This document shows positions 7,340 through 15,678 of a stretch of 64,000 bases of DNA, one piece after another. Made by a program: the position numbers and the translations under genes. The stretch spans positions 73,977-137,976 of the forward strand of contig CAJTTI010000008.1 in the NCBI GenBank assembly GCA_910579225.1, given 5' to 3'. Position 1 is the first letter of the stretch. Every line of letters begins with the position of its first letter. Origin of the DNA: an uncultured Lachnospiraceae bacterium (GTDB lineage Bacteria > Bacillota > Clostridia > Lachnospirales > Lachnospiraceae). The notes beneath the pieces were generated by a model. It had not been told where the DNA came from, did not search any database, and worked only from the letters and a program-made list of their open reading frames with translations.

Positions 7340-9805
7340 TCACTGCTCTTTATCCGCATATCTCCTCCGGTAATACTCCATCGTTCGATACTCGATAATG
7401 TCTCTCATATGCTTTTTAAAGGCCTCTTCTCCCAGAATGTCCTCCATATCCTCCCGGATTGCCAGCATGAAGCCTTCTTTTTCCACAAAAAATCCTTTAC
7501 CAGATACGGTCAAAAAGTGTACGGGATTGCGCCTTGCATTGCTTAAGTGCTGCCGATCTGTGATATTTTGATACTGCTCATAGGTTATACCCTTTTTCAA
7601 ATCCTTCCAGTTTGTCCCGGTGGAAAAGAACTGAAGCCAGTGTCGCAGCACCTCCGCTTCTGTAACTGCAGATCTTACCTTGCCGTCGTTGTAAAACGCT
7701 GCCAGTATGGGCATTTTGTAAGATTTCTGCATGTCGGTTGTCTCCAGCAAAGCGAGGAATTCTCTTCCGATTCCGTCGTAAATACGCTGTTCTTCCGCAG
7801 ACAGTTCTCCCAGTTCCTGAAGATATTCCAGATATCTGCGAAACGGATTCTCTGCCGGCCGTCTGATACAAAGCTGATATACCGCATCATCCATATGAGT
7901 AAACAGTTCCATCCGGCTGGGAACCTTTCCCAAAAACTCTTTTACCTGTCCGTATGCTCGTCGTATCCGCTCTTTTACCGTCTGATTTCTTCTTTCCAGT
8001 TCCTGAAACAGGTCGATCAGCCTCAAATCAAAATCCACCATGCAGCCGTCCGGAAAATCCAAATCCCCGCAAATTCGGTCAGCTGGCACCTGATCTGCAC
8101 ATGCATTACCGCTCAGAAGATATGGCACCTGCCCCGCCTTTTCATAGTTTCCTATAAAATCCAGCACATTCAGATATTCTTTTCCTCTGCATCTGCGAAG
8201 CCCCCGACCCAGCTGCTGAAGAAACACGACCGGTGATTCTGTAGGCCTAAGAAACATAACCATGTCCACAGAAGTGATATCTACCCCTTCATTGAACATA
8301 TCCACGGAAAATATCACTCGTATGTCCCCGTTTTTCAGCTTTTCAATGGCAGTCTCCCTTTCCTCTGCATATGTCCCGTTCCCATCGCTGTAGACGGCAG
8401 CTGATGGAATCCCTCTGCGGGAAAATTCCCCCGCCATGTCCTCCGCGTGCTGTCTGGTACTGCAAAATCCCAAGGCCCTTCTGGAACGATATTTCCCGTA
8501 ATGACGGTAGATCAGCTCACAGCGCGCCTCATTTCCAATGTATGCGCGATTCAGATCCCGCTCTGTGTAACGGCCTCTTTCCGGACGAAAACCGGAATAG
8601 TCCGTCCTGTCATAGATCCCATAATAATGAAACGGCACCAGCATGCCTTTGTTGATCGCATCCTTCAGAGAAATTTCATAAGGAACGTTATAATCACAGA
8701 TTTCGTAAATGCTTCTGCCATCCATCCGCTCCGGCGTCGCAGTCAGGCCCAGCAGAAACTTCGGTTTAAAATAGTCGATGATCTTTCGGTACTGATCGGT
8801 GACTGCATGGTGAAATTCATCCACCACCATATAATCAAAATAATCTCTGGAAAAATAGTCGTCACACAAATAAGAATCTTTCCCAAGTGTGGCCACGGAA
8901 GCAAAAACAACCGCTTTCCCTGTATCTTTCTGTCTGCTGTTGAAGAATCCATAATCCTCCGATTTTCTTACATTCCGGAAAGATATAGCGGCCTGTTTCA
9001 GAATCTCTTCTCTGTGAGCCACAAAAAGAACATGTTCATATGCTGCAGAATCAAAGGCAGCCAGATAGGTTTTTCCCACACCGGTTGCCGCCTGCACAAG
9101 CCCTTTGACCGCACCCTCTGCCCGGCTTTCCTCCAGCGCATATAATGCCTCGATCTGTGCACCCCGGGGCTGAAAGATTTCCACAATCTGGGGATCTTTT
9201 TCCGCATCATCATATTTTTCCAGATCTTTCGCAACCAAAGGACGTTTCCAGTTCTTAGAGTATCGTCTCAACTCCTCGTCATCAACTATGATGGAATGAT
9301 GATAGAAAAGATCTTCAAAGGTTTCGTAAAACAGCCGGAAATTCTTCTGATCTCTGCGACTGTCAAACCGGTAATTCCACTCAATCCCGGAGGTCAGCGC
9401 ACTCCTGGATATATTGGAAGAACCTACAAATATCTCGCTTCCTGCCTTCTGGTGAAAAATGTAGGCTTTCGGATGAAAAGACCTCCCCTTTTCATTATAG
9501 AAACGCAGATCCACCTGATTTTTCAGTTCCTTTTTGATCAGACACAAAGCGGAAGGCTGGGTAATGCCAAGATAATTTCCGGTCAGAAGACGGATCTTCA
9601 CTCCGCGCTTTAATGCTTCTTTTAAATCTTTCAGAAGCAGACGCACTCCGGATTCCATCAGGAAGGATACGGCGATATCCATCCGCTCGGCCTTTTTCAT
9701 ACTCATTTTCAGCTGATAGTACAAAAAGCGGGCCTGATTCCGGTCACCGGTCATCACATCGGTCTGTTCAATATTCAGTTCTTCCTCCATATGATATTCA
9801 ACCAT
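7340..9805 (-). CDS. PLD-like nuclease fused to SF2 helicase
   Basis: An 821-residue fusion. The amino-terminal 200 residues are a phospholipase-D-like nuclease domain with SFHPKAYIF near 106-114 followed by the GSSN motif. The usual aspartate of the HKD motif is not evident. A DEAD/DEAH-type superfamily 2 helicase follows: Walker A AATGVGKT near 240, DEFH near 328, LTATP in motif III and QLGRGLRR (motif VI) near 530. The remaining 270 residues are an uncharacterised helical region. Such COG3886-COG1061 fusions are thought to process damaged or foreign DNA, but none has a settled role to my knowledge. The start at 9805 has a GGGAGG site, and the first 31 bases overlap the upstream methyltransferase gene, so the two are translationally linked. 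A defence function is possible but unproven. Confidence 0.85.
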   Translation of the reverse strand: MVEYHMEEELNIEQTDVMTGDRNQARFLYYQLKMSMKKAERMDIAVSFLMESGVRLLLKDLKEALKRGVKIRLLTGNYLGITQPSALCLIKKELKNQVDLRFYNEKGRSFHPKAYIFHQKAGSEIFVGSSNISRSALTSGIEWNYRFDSRRDQKNFRLFYETFEDLFYHHSIIVDDEELRRYSKNWKRPLVAKDLEKYDDAEKDPQIVEIFQPRGAQIEALYALEESRAEGAVKGLVQAATGVGKTYLAAFDSAAYEHVLFVAHREEILKQAAISFRNVRKSEDYGFFNSRQKDTGKAVVFASVATLGKDSYLCDDYFSRDYFDYMVVDEFHHAVTDQYRKIIDYFKPKFLLGLTATPERMDGRSIYEICDYNVPYEISLKDAINKGMLVPFHYYGIYDRTDYSGFRPERGRYTERDLNRAYIGNEARCELIYRHYGKYRSRRALGFCSTRQHAEDMAGEFSRRGIPSAAVYSDGNGTYAEERETAIEKLKNGDIRVIFSVDMFNEGVDITSVDMVMFLRPTESPVVFLQQLGRGLRRCRGKEYLNVLDFIGNYEKAGQVPYLLSGNACADQVPADRICGDLDFPDGCMVDFDLRLIDLFQELERRNQTVKERIRRAYGQVKEFLGKVPSRMELFTHMDDAVYQLCIRRPAENPFRRYLEYLQELGELSAEEQRIYDGIGREFLALLETTDMQKSYKMPILAAFYNDGKVRSAVTEAEVLRHWLQFFSTGTNWKDLKKGITYEQYQNITDRQHLSNARRNPVHFLTVSGKGFFVEKEGFMLAIREDMEDILGEEAFKKHMRDIIEYRTMEYYRRRYADKEQ

Positions 9806-10362
9806 TTTTCATCCTCCCTGCCCGGCCTGACATCCTTGCTGATCCACAGCTCTTCTGTACGAAAAACCGATGTCTCCTGCAGCAGTTTCTCCATCTTCTC
9901 TTCTGTCATATCTGTAAAATATCTCCCGTTTCGCTCCCCTTCAAAGGTTCCATATTTGAAAGAGGTGTAGACGATGCCATTATTTTTCAGTGCCCGGGAC
10001 ATTTTAAGCATGACATCTTTCAGCTCACCATACGGCAGATGCAAGACAGAGGAACAGGCCCATATGCCATCATAGACATTTTCAGCAGACAGTTCCTGAA
10101 AAAGCATGCGCCGCACCGGAATCCCGGTATACTCGCCCGCAAGCTGGCACATCTGTTCTGAGCCGTCCACAGCATCCACCTGAAAGCCCCGGGCAAGAAA
10201 ATACTTTGTATCCCGGCCGGAGCCGCAGCCAAAGTCGAGAATGCGGCATCCTCTAAACAATTTCTCCAGAAACTTTTTTTGGATGATATAAAACTCTACA
10301 TTTTTTGTAGCCTCTGCAAACTCGAGAGCATTTTGATTATAATAGTCTATTGTTTTTGTCAC
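9775..10362 (-). CDS. Class I SAM-dependent methyltransferase
   Basis: A 195-residue soluble methyltransferase with the seven-strand Rossmann fold. The SAM-binding loop DFGCGSGRD lies at 43-51, the acidic end of strand 2 is the aspartate in VDAVDGSE, and a post-I motif with WACSSVLHL follows. The substrate cannot be told from sequence; small-molecule and tellurite-type methylases look similar. It starts with GTG after a GGAGAG site. Its last 31 bases are shared with the start of the nuclease-helicase gene, a coupling that suggests a joint function. The upstream small gene ends 33 bases before it in the same direction. Confidence 0.85.
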   Translation of the reverse strand: MTKTIDYYNQNALEFAEATKNVEFYIIQKKFLEKLFRGCRILDFGCGSGRDTKYFLARGFQVDAVDGSEQMCQLAGEYTGIPVRRMLFQELSAENVYDGIWACSSVLHLPYGELKDVMLKMSRALKNNGIVYTSFKYGTFEGERNGRYFTDMTEEKMEKLLQETSVFRTEELWISKDVRPGREDEKWLNIIWRKN

Positions 10363-10395
10363 CTTATCTCTCCAACTTATTCATCTGTTTCTGCA

Positions 10396-10608
10396 CTAAT
10401 ATTCCTTTGCAACTGTATCAACCCCATACATTTCCATAAACTGATCAAGGTCCTTCTGGTTGCGGACCAGCAGGATTTCCTCGAACTTTCCGGTATGTAT
10501 ATTTTTAAATCCTGCAACCTGTTCCCCGGTGCAGATACTGCATCGGAGTATCGGACGCAGATTTTTCTGATCATATTCTTTCTTTTTCACTGTCTTTTTG
10601 CCAAACAT
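10396..10608 (-). CDS. Small conserved protein of unknown function
   Basis: A 70-residue basic protein starting MFGKKTVKKKEY, with a single Cys-x-x-Cys (CSIC) near residue 23 and no membrane segment or signal. The Cys pair followed by GEQVAGF suggests a small metal-binding or nucleic-acid-binding fold, but this is inference. The ATG is preceded by AAGGCGG at a correct distance. It sits between the deformylase and the methyltransferase on the same strand and may be part of one transcript. I do not recognise a named family. Confidence 0.65.
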   Translation of the reverse strand: MFGKKTVKKKEYDQKNLRPILRCSICTGEQVAGFKNIHTGKFEEILLVRNQKDLDQFMEMYGVDTVAKEY

Positions 10609-10767
10609 AAAATCCGCCTTCCACTCTTCTCAGCCTAAGTCCTGACAGGTACCTTTCTGCAGACCGTATTGCAGCGGCCAGAAACTCGTTTTTTTCTCCT
10701 GTAAGAGCCGTTTTTCTATCTGTTCCTCTTGGGATTTCCCTCAGGCTGCCTGCGGATTTTCCGCCAT

Positions 10768-11178
10768 TTATATAATTCTCCCTTCCAGATGATCCATCTC
10801 ATGCTGACAGATCTGTGCGGTCCATCCGGACAGTTTCTGACGCTGCCTCTTCCAGTCAAAATCATAATACTCCACTTCCAGCTTCTGATATCTGGTCGTC
10901 TTGCGGACACCGTCCAGGGACAGGCAGCCTTCTTCTGTTTCATATGGATCACTTTTTGAGACAATCACCGGATTGAACATGACCACATCCAAAAAGCCCA
11001 TGCTGACAATGATGATATTCTTTTTCACCCCGATCATGTTGGCTGCCATCCCCACACAGCGCCCGCGGTTTGCCCTCAGTGTATCCTGAAGATCTCTTCC
11101 CACCTGAACATCCGCCTTTGTGGCAGGCTCTGATTTCTGACCCAGGAATAAAATGTCCCTTACAATCTGTTTTACCAT
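10768..11178 (-). CDS. def: Peptide deformylase, short form
   Basis: Peptide deformylase removes the formyl group from the initiator methionine of nascent proteins, using a bound Fe2+ or other metal. The three family motifs are present. Motif 1 is altered (GMAANMIG at 43-50 instead of GxGLAAPQ). Motif 2 is EGCLS at 83-87, with the metal-ligand Cys85. Motif 3 is HEMDH at 126-130, with two metal-ligand histidines and the catalytic glutamate. At 136 residues it is shorter than typical enzymes (about 150-190) and lacks the carboxyl helix, as in other short clostridial forms. The altered glutamine position of motif 1 is worth noting, because that Gln helps stabilise the transition state. The AAAGGAGC site before the ATG is good. 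It may be a second deformylase. Confidence 0.85.
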   Translation of the reverse strand: MVKQIVRDILFLGQKSEPATKADVQVGRDLQDTLRANRGRCVGMAANMIGVKKNIIIVSMGFLDVVMFNPVIVSKSDPYETEEGCLSLDGVRKTTRYQKLEVEYYDFDWKRQRQKLSGWTAQICQHEMDHLEGRII

Positions 11179-11216
11179 TTATTGGAACGCTCCTTTCTTC
11201 TGATCATATTTTATCA

Positions 11217-11252
11217 CAGGTTATCAATTCCTGCCAGGAAATTGGTAACCTG
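11217..11252. repeat. Imperfect inverted repeat upstream of def
   Basis: CAGGTTATCAATT at 11217-11229 pairs with AATTGGTAACCTG near 11240-11252 with one wobble and one bulge. It lies between the deformylase start and the coiled-coil gene, without a T-run on either strand. It may be a regulatory site for def or a weak terminator of the signalling operon; function is unproven. Confidence 0.4.
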
Positions 11253-11382
11253 TCATCCGACCAGGTTCCGGCCTCTACCCGAGAATAAGCCTTCCGAAAG
11301 TCCGCCAGAGGCGACATCTCAATTTTCTAAATGGAGGGCAGTTCCATAATATTCTTTTTACCACATTGTCAAGTGGTGAATT

Positions 11383-12195
11383 TCAGCTGCTTCCTGATTC
11401 CTTTTGCTCATAAGTTATATTGAGGCAGTCCGGTTCTGCCTTTTCGTATTCCCCAGTCAAACCACAGATTGTAGTATTGTTTTCCTTTATCTGCTCTTCT
11501 ATTGAGTTCTCTTGTACTCTGGGAGCATCAGTTTCGCTAATTTTTTCGGTTATTTCCCCTGATATTTTTACCGTATTTGCTGTTAATTCGGCAGCCTTTT
11601 GCTGTAACTGCGCAAGTTTCTCCTCTTTCTTAGCAATTATTTCTGTATCTCCCATTCTCCCTTTATCCATCTTTATTTCGCTTTCCAGTACCCTGGCTTC
11701 TCCTTCTACCTGAGTCTGTGAGGATTGCACTGTCCTGATCTGGGACATTCCGGATGATAAGTCTACCAAATCAGATATTCTCTCCTGCTCAATTGCCTGC
11801 TTCGTTTTCGGCTCGTTGTTCTTTTTTGGGGACTGTACCTTTTCAGGCTGTCTGCTGTTTTGCCTTGCCATTTCCTGCGAAATTTGTTGTTCCAGTTCGT
11901 TTAGCTGTTCTTCATAAGAATCTAACATATCGTGAATGGATTTAATATCCTGACCATTCTTAAGAGCAGAATTGACCCATTGGTTTTTCCGTTCCAGCAG
12001 AGACTGTTTCTGTTCCATTAAATTTCTAATCCGGCTGTTGCTACTTTGCCCCAGAAAAGAAATCGTCACAGTGTCTCTACCTCCCCCCGGCAGGTTACTG
12101 TTTCCACGATTTTCTGACTTCATCTGTCTTGTATTCCAAAACATTTGATTTCTGGAAAAGGAAGCACTCATAGTTTGATATCCCGTAATCTTCAT
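11383..12195 (-). CDS. Coiled-coil protein of unknown function
   Basis: A 270-residue hydrophilic protein with no signal peptide or membrane helix. Residues 40-55 carry DTVTISFLGQSS. After that most of the chain is predicted heptad coiled coil (about 55-115 and 165-215), rich in Gln, Glu and Lys, with a flexible Pro/Ser/Asn linker between. It begins 33 bases after the kinase gene with an AAAGGTGG site and is the third gene of that unit. In classic agr loci this position, or the one upstream, holds AgrB/AgrD. Nothing here resembles either, so it may be a target or scaffold for the two-component pair. I recognise no family. Confidence 0.6.
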   Translation of the reverse strand: MKITGYQTMSASFSRNQMFWNTRQMKSENRGNSNLPGGGRDTVTISFLGQSSNSRIRNLMEQKQSLLERKNQWVNSALKNGQDIKSIHDMLDSYEEQLNELEQQISQEMARQNSRQPEKVQSPKKNNEPKTKQAIEQERISDLVDLSSGMSQIRTVQSSQTQVEGEARVLESEIKMDKGRMGDTEIIAKKEEKLAQLQQKAAELTANTVKISGEITEKISETDAPRVQENSIEEQIKENNTTICGLTGEYEKAEPDCLNITYEQKESGSS

Positions 12196-12228
12196 AATTC
12201 TATATCCACCTTTCTAAATTTATATATT

Positions 12229-13659
12229 TTATTTATTTTTTATCATTACAGATAAAATAAAAGTCATGCCCCTCACCTCCCATTCTACTGCACCATAATA
12301 TTTTTCAACTGTGTATTTTATATTGGCCAATCCCATACCGTGGTTTTCCCCAATCTCTTTGTCAGAGACAGGAAATTCCTGCGACTTTTCTAAAATTAAT
12401 TTTCCGTTAAAGCTGTTTTCCACTTCCAGAAAAAACATCTTTCGTTTCTGAAAAGAAGAAAGTTTTATATAAACTTCCGCTTCTGGTTTTTCTTCTTTAA
12501 GCTTCTTACAGGCACGGACTGCATTGTCTAAAGCGTTTCCTACAATAATACTTAAGTCATAGCTTTGAATTGCAAATGTATCAGGAAAGAGCAACCCATC
12601 GGTTTCTAATCGTAAATCTGGTATGGTAAGTGTGACTTCATGATATTTCATATTCAGTAAAGCGTCCACAACGGTATTTCCCGAATGAAACCTGTATTCC
12701 AGGCTGCCCATGGTCTCATTGAATCCGGCCAGATAATGACAGAGTTCCTCAGTTCCCCTTTCCTTAGGGGTAAGCTGCATGATTACCGCAAGCGTATTTT
12801 TCAGGTCGTGTTTCATACCACGGATTCCCGATTGCACTCTTCTTGTTTCCTCTATATATTCCTGCATACTTTTTATCTGTTTTTCCAAAACCACCCGGCT
12901 GCTTCTCTCTCTGTTCAAAAGAATCATATCCTGGAATAATTTTACTCCATACAAAATTGATAACAGGGACAGTGCCAACATGAATGGCATAAACAGCCTT
13001 AAAACCGGGTATATGTCAAATAAAAACTCCTGTCCGCCTCTTTCACTGGTGCGAAACATAATAAGATTTAACAAAATACTGATACATAAACTTGTCAGTC
13101 CAGGTATCAGCAAAAACTGTACCTCTACGGAATGAATGGGAAAATACTTTTCATGAAAATGTTCCCGGATACTTTTTAAGGACTTATACATAATCAATAT
13201 ACGAATCAGATAATTCAGAAGCCATGTTCCGTTAACGATTAGGGCCATAAAAAGAACACCATGGCTTTCCATATGCTGCCAGACCATGTTTGCTGGCAAG
13301 TCAGCGATATAAGGAAATATGAGTGCGAATATGCGGCTCGTTTCCTGTATGGACATAAAACTGACAACGAGAAAAATACTGATCAACCCGATATTTTTAT
13401 AAAAGCACAAACTCAGGAAAAGTAAAAAGAAAAATGACAAAACCAAATTTTCTGTTATGTAAAACATTCGGTAGTCTGTCGGCAGAAATAATTTCTTTAT
13501 ATACTGAAACATGACATATGCGATAACAACACCCATTTGATTCCAGGATTTTCTCCGGAAGCGTTCAGCAAAAAAATCTCCATAAAACTGCTGCAAAAAA
13601 TATCCCTCAAAAAAATCTACAAGAGTCTGCAAAACCATCAGCAGATTAAAATGATTCAA
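12229..13659 (-). CDS. AgrC-like sensor histidine kinase (GHKL)
   Basis: A 476-residue membrane sensor. The amino half has about six transmembrane helices (roughly 15-220), followed by a linker helix. The kinase part has the phospho-acceptor segment GMKHDLKN with His284, an N-box NALDNAV near 374 and a G-box GMGLANIKY near 440. This is the peptide-sensing AgrC/ComD/FsrC type (HATPase_c_5 fold). Its start overlaps the regulator gene by 14 bases, so the kinase is expected to phosphorylate that LytTR protein. No AgrD-like peptide gene or AgrB protease is visible, so the signal it senses is unknown; it could be a peptide made elsewhere. Confidence 0.88.
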   Translation of the reverse strand: MNHFNLLMVLQTLVDFFEGYFLQQFYGDFFAERFRRKSWNQMGVVIAYVMFQYIKKLFLPTDYRMFYITENLVLSFFFLLFLSLCFYKNIGLISIFLVVSFMSIQETSRIFALIFPYIADLPANMVWQHMESHGVLFMALIVNGTWLLNYLIRILIMYKSLKSIREHFHEKYFPIHSVEVQFLLIPGLTSLCISILLNLIMFRTSERGGQEFLFDIYPVLRLFMPFMLALSLLSILYGVKLFQDMILLNRERSSRVVLEKQIKSMQEYIEETRRVQSGIRGMKHDLKNTLAVIMQLTPKERGTEELCHYLAGFNETMGSLEYRFHSGNTVVDALLNMKYHEVTLTIPDLRLETDGLLFPDTFAIQSYDLSIIVGNALDNAVRACKKLKEEKPEAEVYIKLSSFQKRKMFFLEVENSFNGKLILEKSQEFPVSDKEIGENHGMGLANIKYTVEKYYGAVEWEVRGMTFILSVMIKNK

Positions 13660-14362
13660 GAAGTGCCCCTCCTTTTCTCAGATAATCCATATACACTTTT
13701 ACAAACTCCTTGTATTTTCTTCTGGAAAGACATATAGTCTCTCCATTTGTCAGGGATATACGATCCTTCTCATACTCGGCAATATGCCCCATATTCACGA
13801 TATATCCCCTGTGACAGCGATAGAAATTTCTGCCTAACTGTTGTTCCAAATCTCTCATATCAGAATATAGTTCCAAGCATTCATTTGCCGTATGAAAATT
13901 TACCATTCGATTTTGGCTTTCAACATACAGAATATGGTTCCTGCTCAAAATAATCGTTTTTCCATTTGACTTAATAAAAAACGGTTCTTCCGCTAATCCC
14001 CTTTTTTTCTCTGCCGCTGCTACAGCCTTGGCAAATATCTCTGCAAATTTTTTCTCTTCAATCGGCTTCAAAAGGTAATGAAAGGCGGATACGTCAAAAG
14101 ATTCAAATACATACTCTTTTAAGCCTGTAATAAAAATCAACAAGGCTTCTTCTTTTTTATTCCGCAGCATTCTTGCTGTCTGAATTCCATTTATACCATC
14201 CATTTGTATATCAAGAAATATGATATCAAATATTTTCGTTTCTTTTAACAGTGTTTCTCCAGAAGCGAACAGTTCTATATCACAATCGGGTATTTGTTTT
14301 TTTACTAATTTTCCTATCTGTTCACAGATGATTTTTTCATCATCGCATATGGCTATGGTCAT
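13646..14362 (-). CDS. LytTR-family response regulator
   Basis: A 238-residue AgrA/VirR-type regulator. The receiver domain has acidic residues Asp7-Asp8, the phosphorylated Asp51 (FLDIQMDG), Thr79 and Lys99, and a LytTR DNA-binding domain covers about 135-235. It is the first gene of the operon; its stop overlaps the kinase start by 14 bases, and the start has GAGGTG at the right distance. LytTR proteins bind direct repeats upstream of target promoters. I could not identify such a repeat nearby with confidence, so its targets may lie outside the window. Confidence 0.9.
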   Translation of the reverse strand: MTIAICDDEKIICEQIGKLVKKQIPDCDIELFASGETLLKETKIFDIIFLDIQMDGINGIQTARMLRNKKEEALLIFITGLKEYVFESFDVSAFHYLLKPIEEKKFAEIFAKAVAAAEKKRGLAEEPFFIKSNGKTIILSRNHILYVESQNRMVNFHTANECLELYSDMRDLEQQLGRNFYRCHRGYIVNMGHIAEYEKDRISLTNGETICLSRRKYKEFVKVYMDYLRKGGALLESF

Positions 14363-14649
14363 TTGCTCACCTCTTTGTTTTTATATCGGCGGATGTAAAA
14401 AAGATTTTATGGAATCTGACAGATGGTATGGATTTTGTAGTGAATGGTTAAAAATTCGTATCTCATGTGAATGGATTTATAAATAAAAGACCACATCAGG
14501 CCTGCAAATATCAAATGGCCCAACATGCTTTTTTACACTTCTTAACACATCTTGGAGACCTCGAACTCCGTCTGTCCGGCTTCTTTTTCATGTACAGGCA
14601 AAAAAACCTTCCCCGGAAAGAGAGAAGGGCATTTGCCATTGTTCTGTTA
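14363..14649. other. Intergenic region between regulator and phosphatase remnant
   Basis: About 290 bases with no clear gene. On the plus strand, 14482-14520 can be read as NKRPHQACKYQM, which resembles the carboxyl end of IS3-type transposases but is too short to be certain. No inverted repeats or target duplications are evident. On the minus strand 14511-14591 opens a 26-residue Lys/Arg/Cys-rich reading frame with only a weak, distant ribosome binding site, which I do not call. Confidence 0.3.
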
Positions 14650-15406
14650 TCACCAGTATCTCCCTATCAAAGAGACCAGTTCCTCATAAATAATTTCTTC
14701 CGCATGGATGTGTATAGAATTACAGTGGCGCACCCATTCAAGCTGGTCAAAGGAGCAGGTAAACCAAAAAATTCCCTGACAAGGCCCCTCACACATCTCT
14801 CCTGGTATAAGGGTAGGCGTATGGCCGGCCACCACCATGCCGTGAGGCTTTCCGCCCAGCAGGTATGCCTCCTCTCTGGCCTGGAGATAAAATTCCTCCA
14901 AAGAGGAATACCCGGCCCCTGCAATGTCTCTGAAATTCTCCGCATACCCCCATGAACCATCACACAGGCCCGCTCCTTCACTCTCAGCTCATAGAGCAGA
15001 GGCATTTCCCAGATCATTTTCATCCATCGGTACAAATCCCGAAGGGTTGCCCCCTTTTTCTCCAAAAGCGTGTGAATGGTGCCATAAAGGTCAAAATATC
15101 CGCCAGGCAGGCCCTTCTTCTTCATATAATATCTCAGAGACTCATACAGGACAAGCCCTTTTCGTGGACAATCCAGATCTGATTGAAGTTCCAACTCCTG
15201 ATCCATCCTCTCCATCAGCTTTACGGTGGCCGCAAACTCCTCATCATGGTTTCCCCGGATGGCGTACACATTTTCGGGCCTTTGCTCCAGCCACTGCAAC
15301 ATCCGAAAACTGTCCTCTGGAAAGCCACCGCTCCTCTTTGGGAAGCTCTCCCTCACACCTTTGATCATTCCCGGGCCCGGGAAGCTTTTGAAAAATTGAC
15401 CTTTGT
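14650..15406 (-). pseudogene. Frameshifted metallophosphatase (PPP-like) remnant
   Basis: The protein resembles a serine/threonine-type metallophosphatase, with IRGNHDEEF carrying the Asn-His metal ligands. A frame change occurs near 14,900. Upstream of it the frame gives HGGMRRI. Downstream, the natural continuation EEFYLQAREEAYLLGG then VVAGHTPT (the second His ligand) is in another frame. The first part of the family (the DIHG and GDxxDRG motifs) is also missing or scrambled, so at least two changes inactivate it. Because no intact start is present it is better treated as a decayed gene than as an assembly error, though a single-base error could explain the downstream shift alone. Confidence 0.75.
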
Positions 15407-15678
15407 TTGACCTTCCTCTGAGATTATAACATAAGGCAGAGTCAGTCAGTGCCAACAGTATGACGGGATATTCCGGATATACATAATAGGGGCGGTTAAG
15501 ACCAAGTTTTAACCAACCCCACACCCCATCAGAAATGCGCTGGCTCCCGGCCTAGAAGATCAAAAGGTTTATGGTAGAGCAGACCATGATTAAAAAGGCC
15601 ATTGCAAAATAAATGATTGCTCATCTATTTTACAACAGCCCTCTATTATTTAATATTGGTTCAAAATTTTTGCACTGT

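Noticed and set aside
7340..10362. DISARM-like defence system
   Set aside because: DISARM has separate helicase, DUF1998 and PLD genes; here PLD and helicase are one protein and the DUF1998 partner is absent.
14511..14591. 26-residue Lys/Arg/Cys-rich minus-strand reading frame, looked at as an AgrD-like peptide
   Set aside because: It lacks the AgrD layout (amphipathic start, central ring Cys, acidic tail), has only a distant site, and overlaps a possible transposase remnant.
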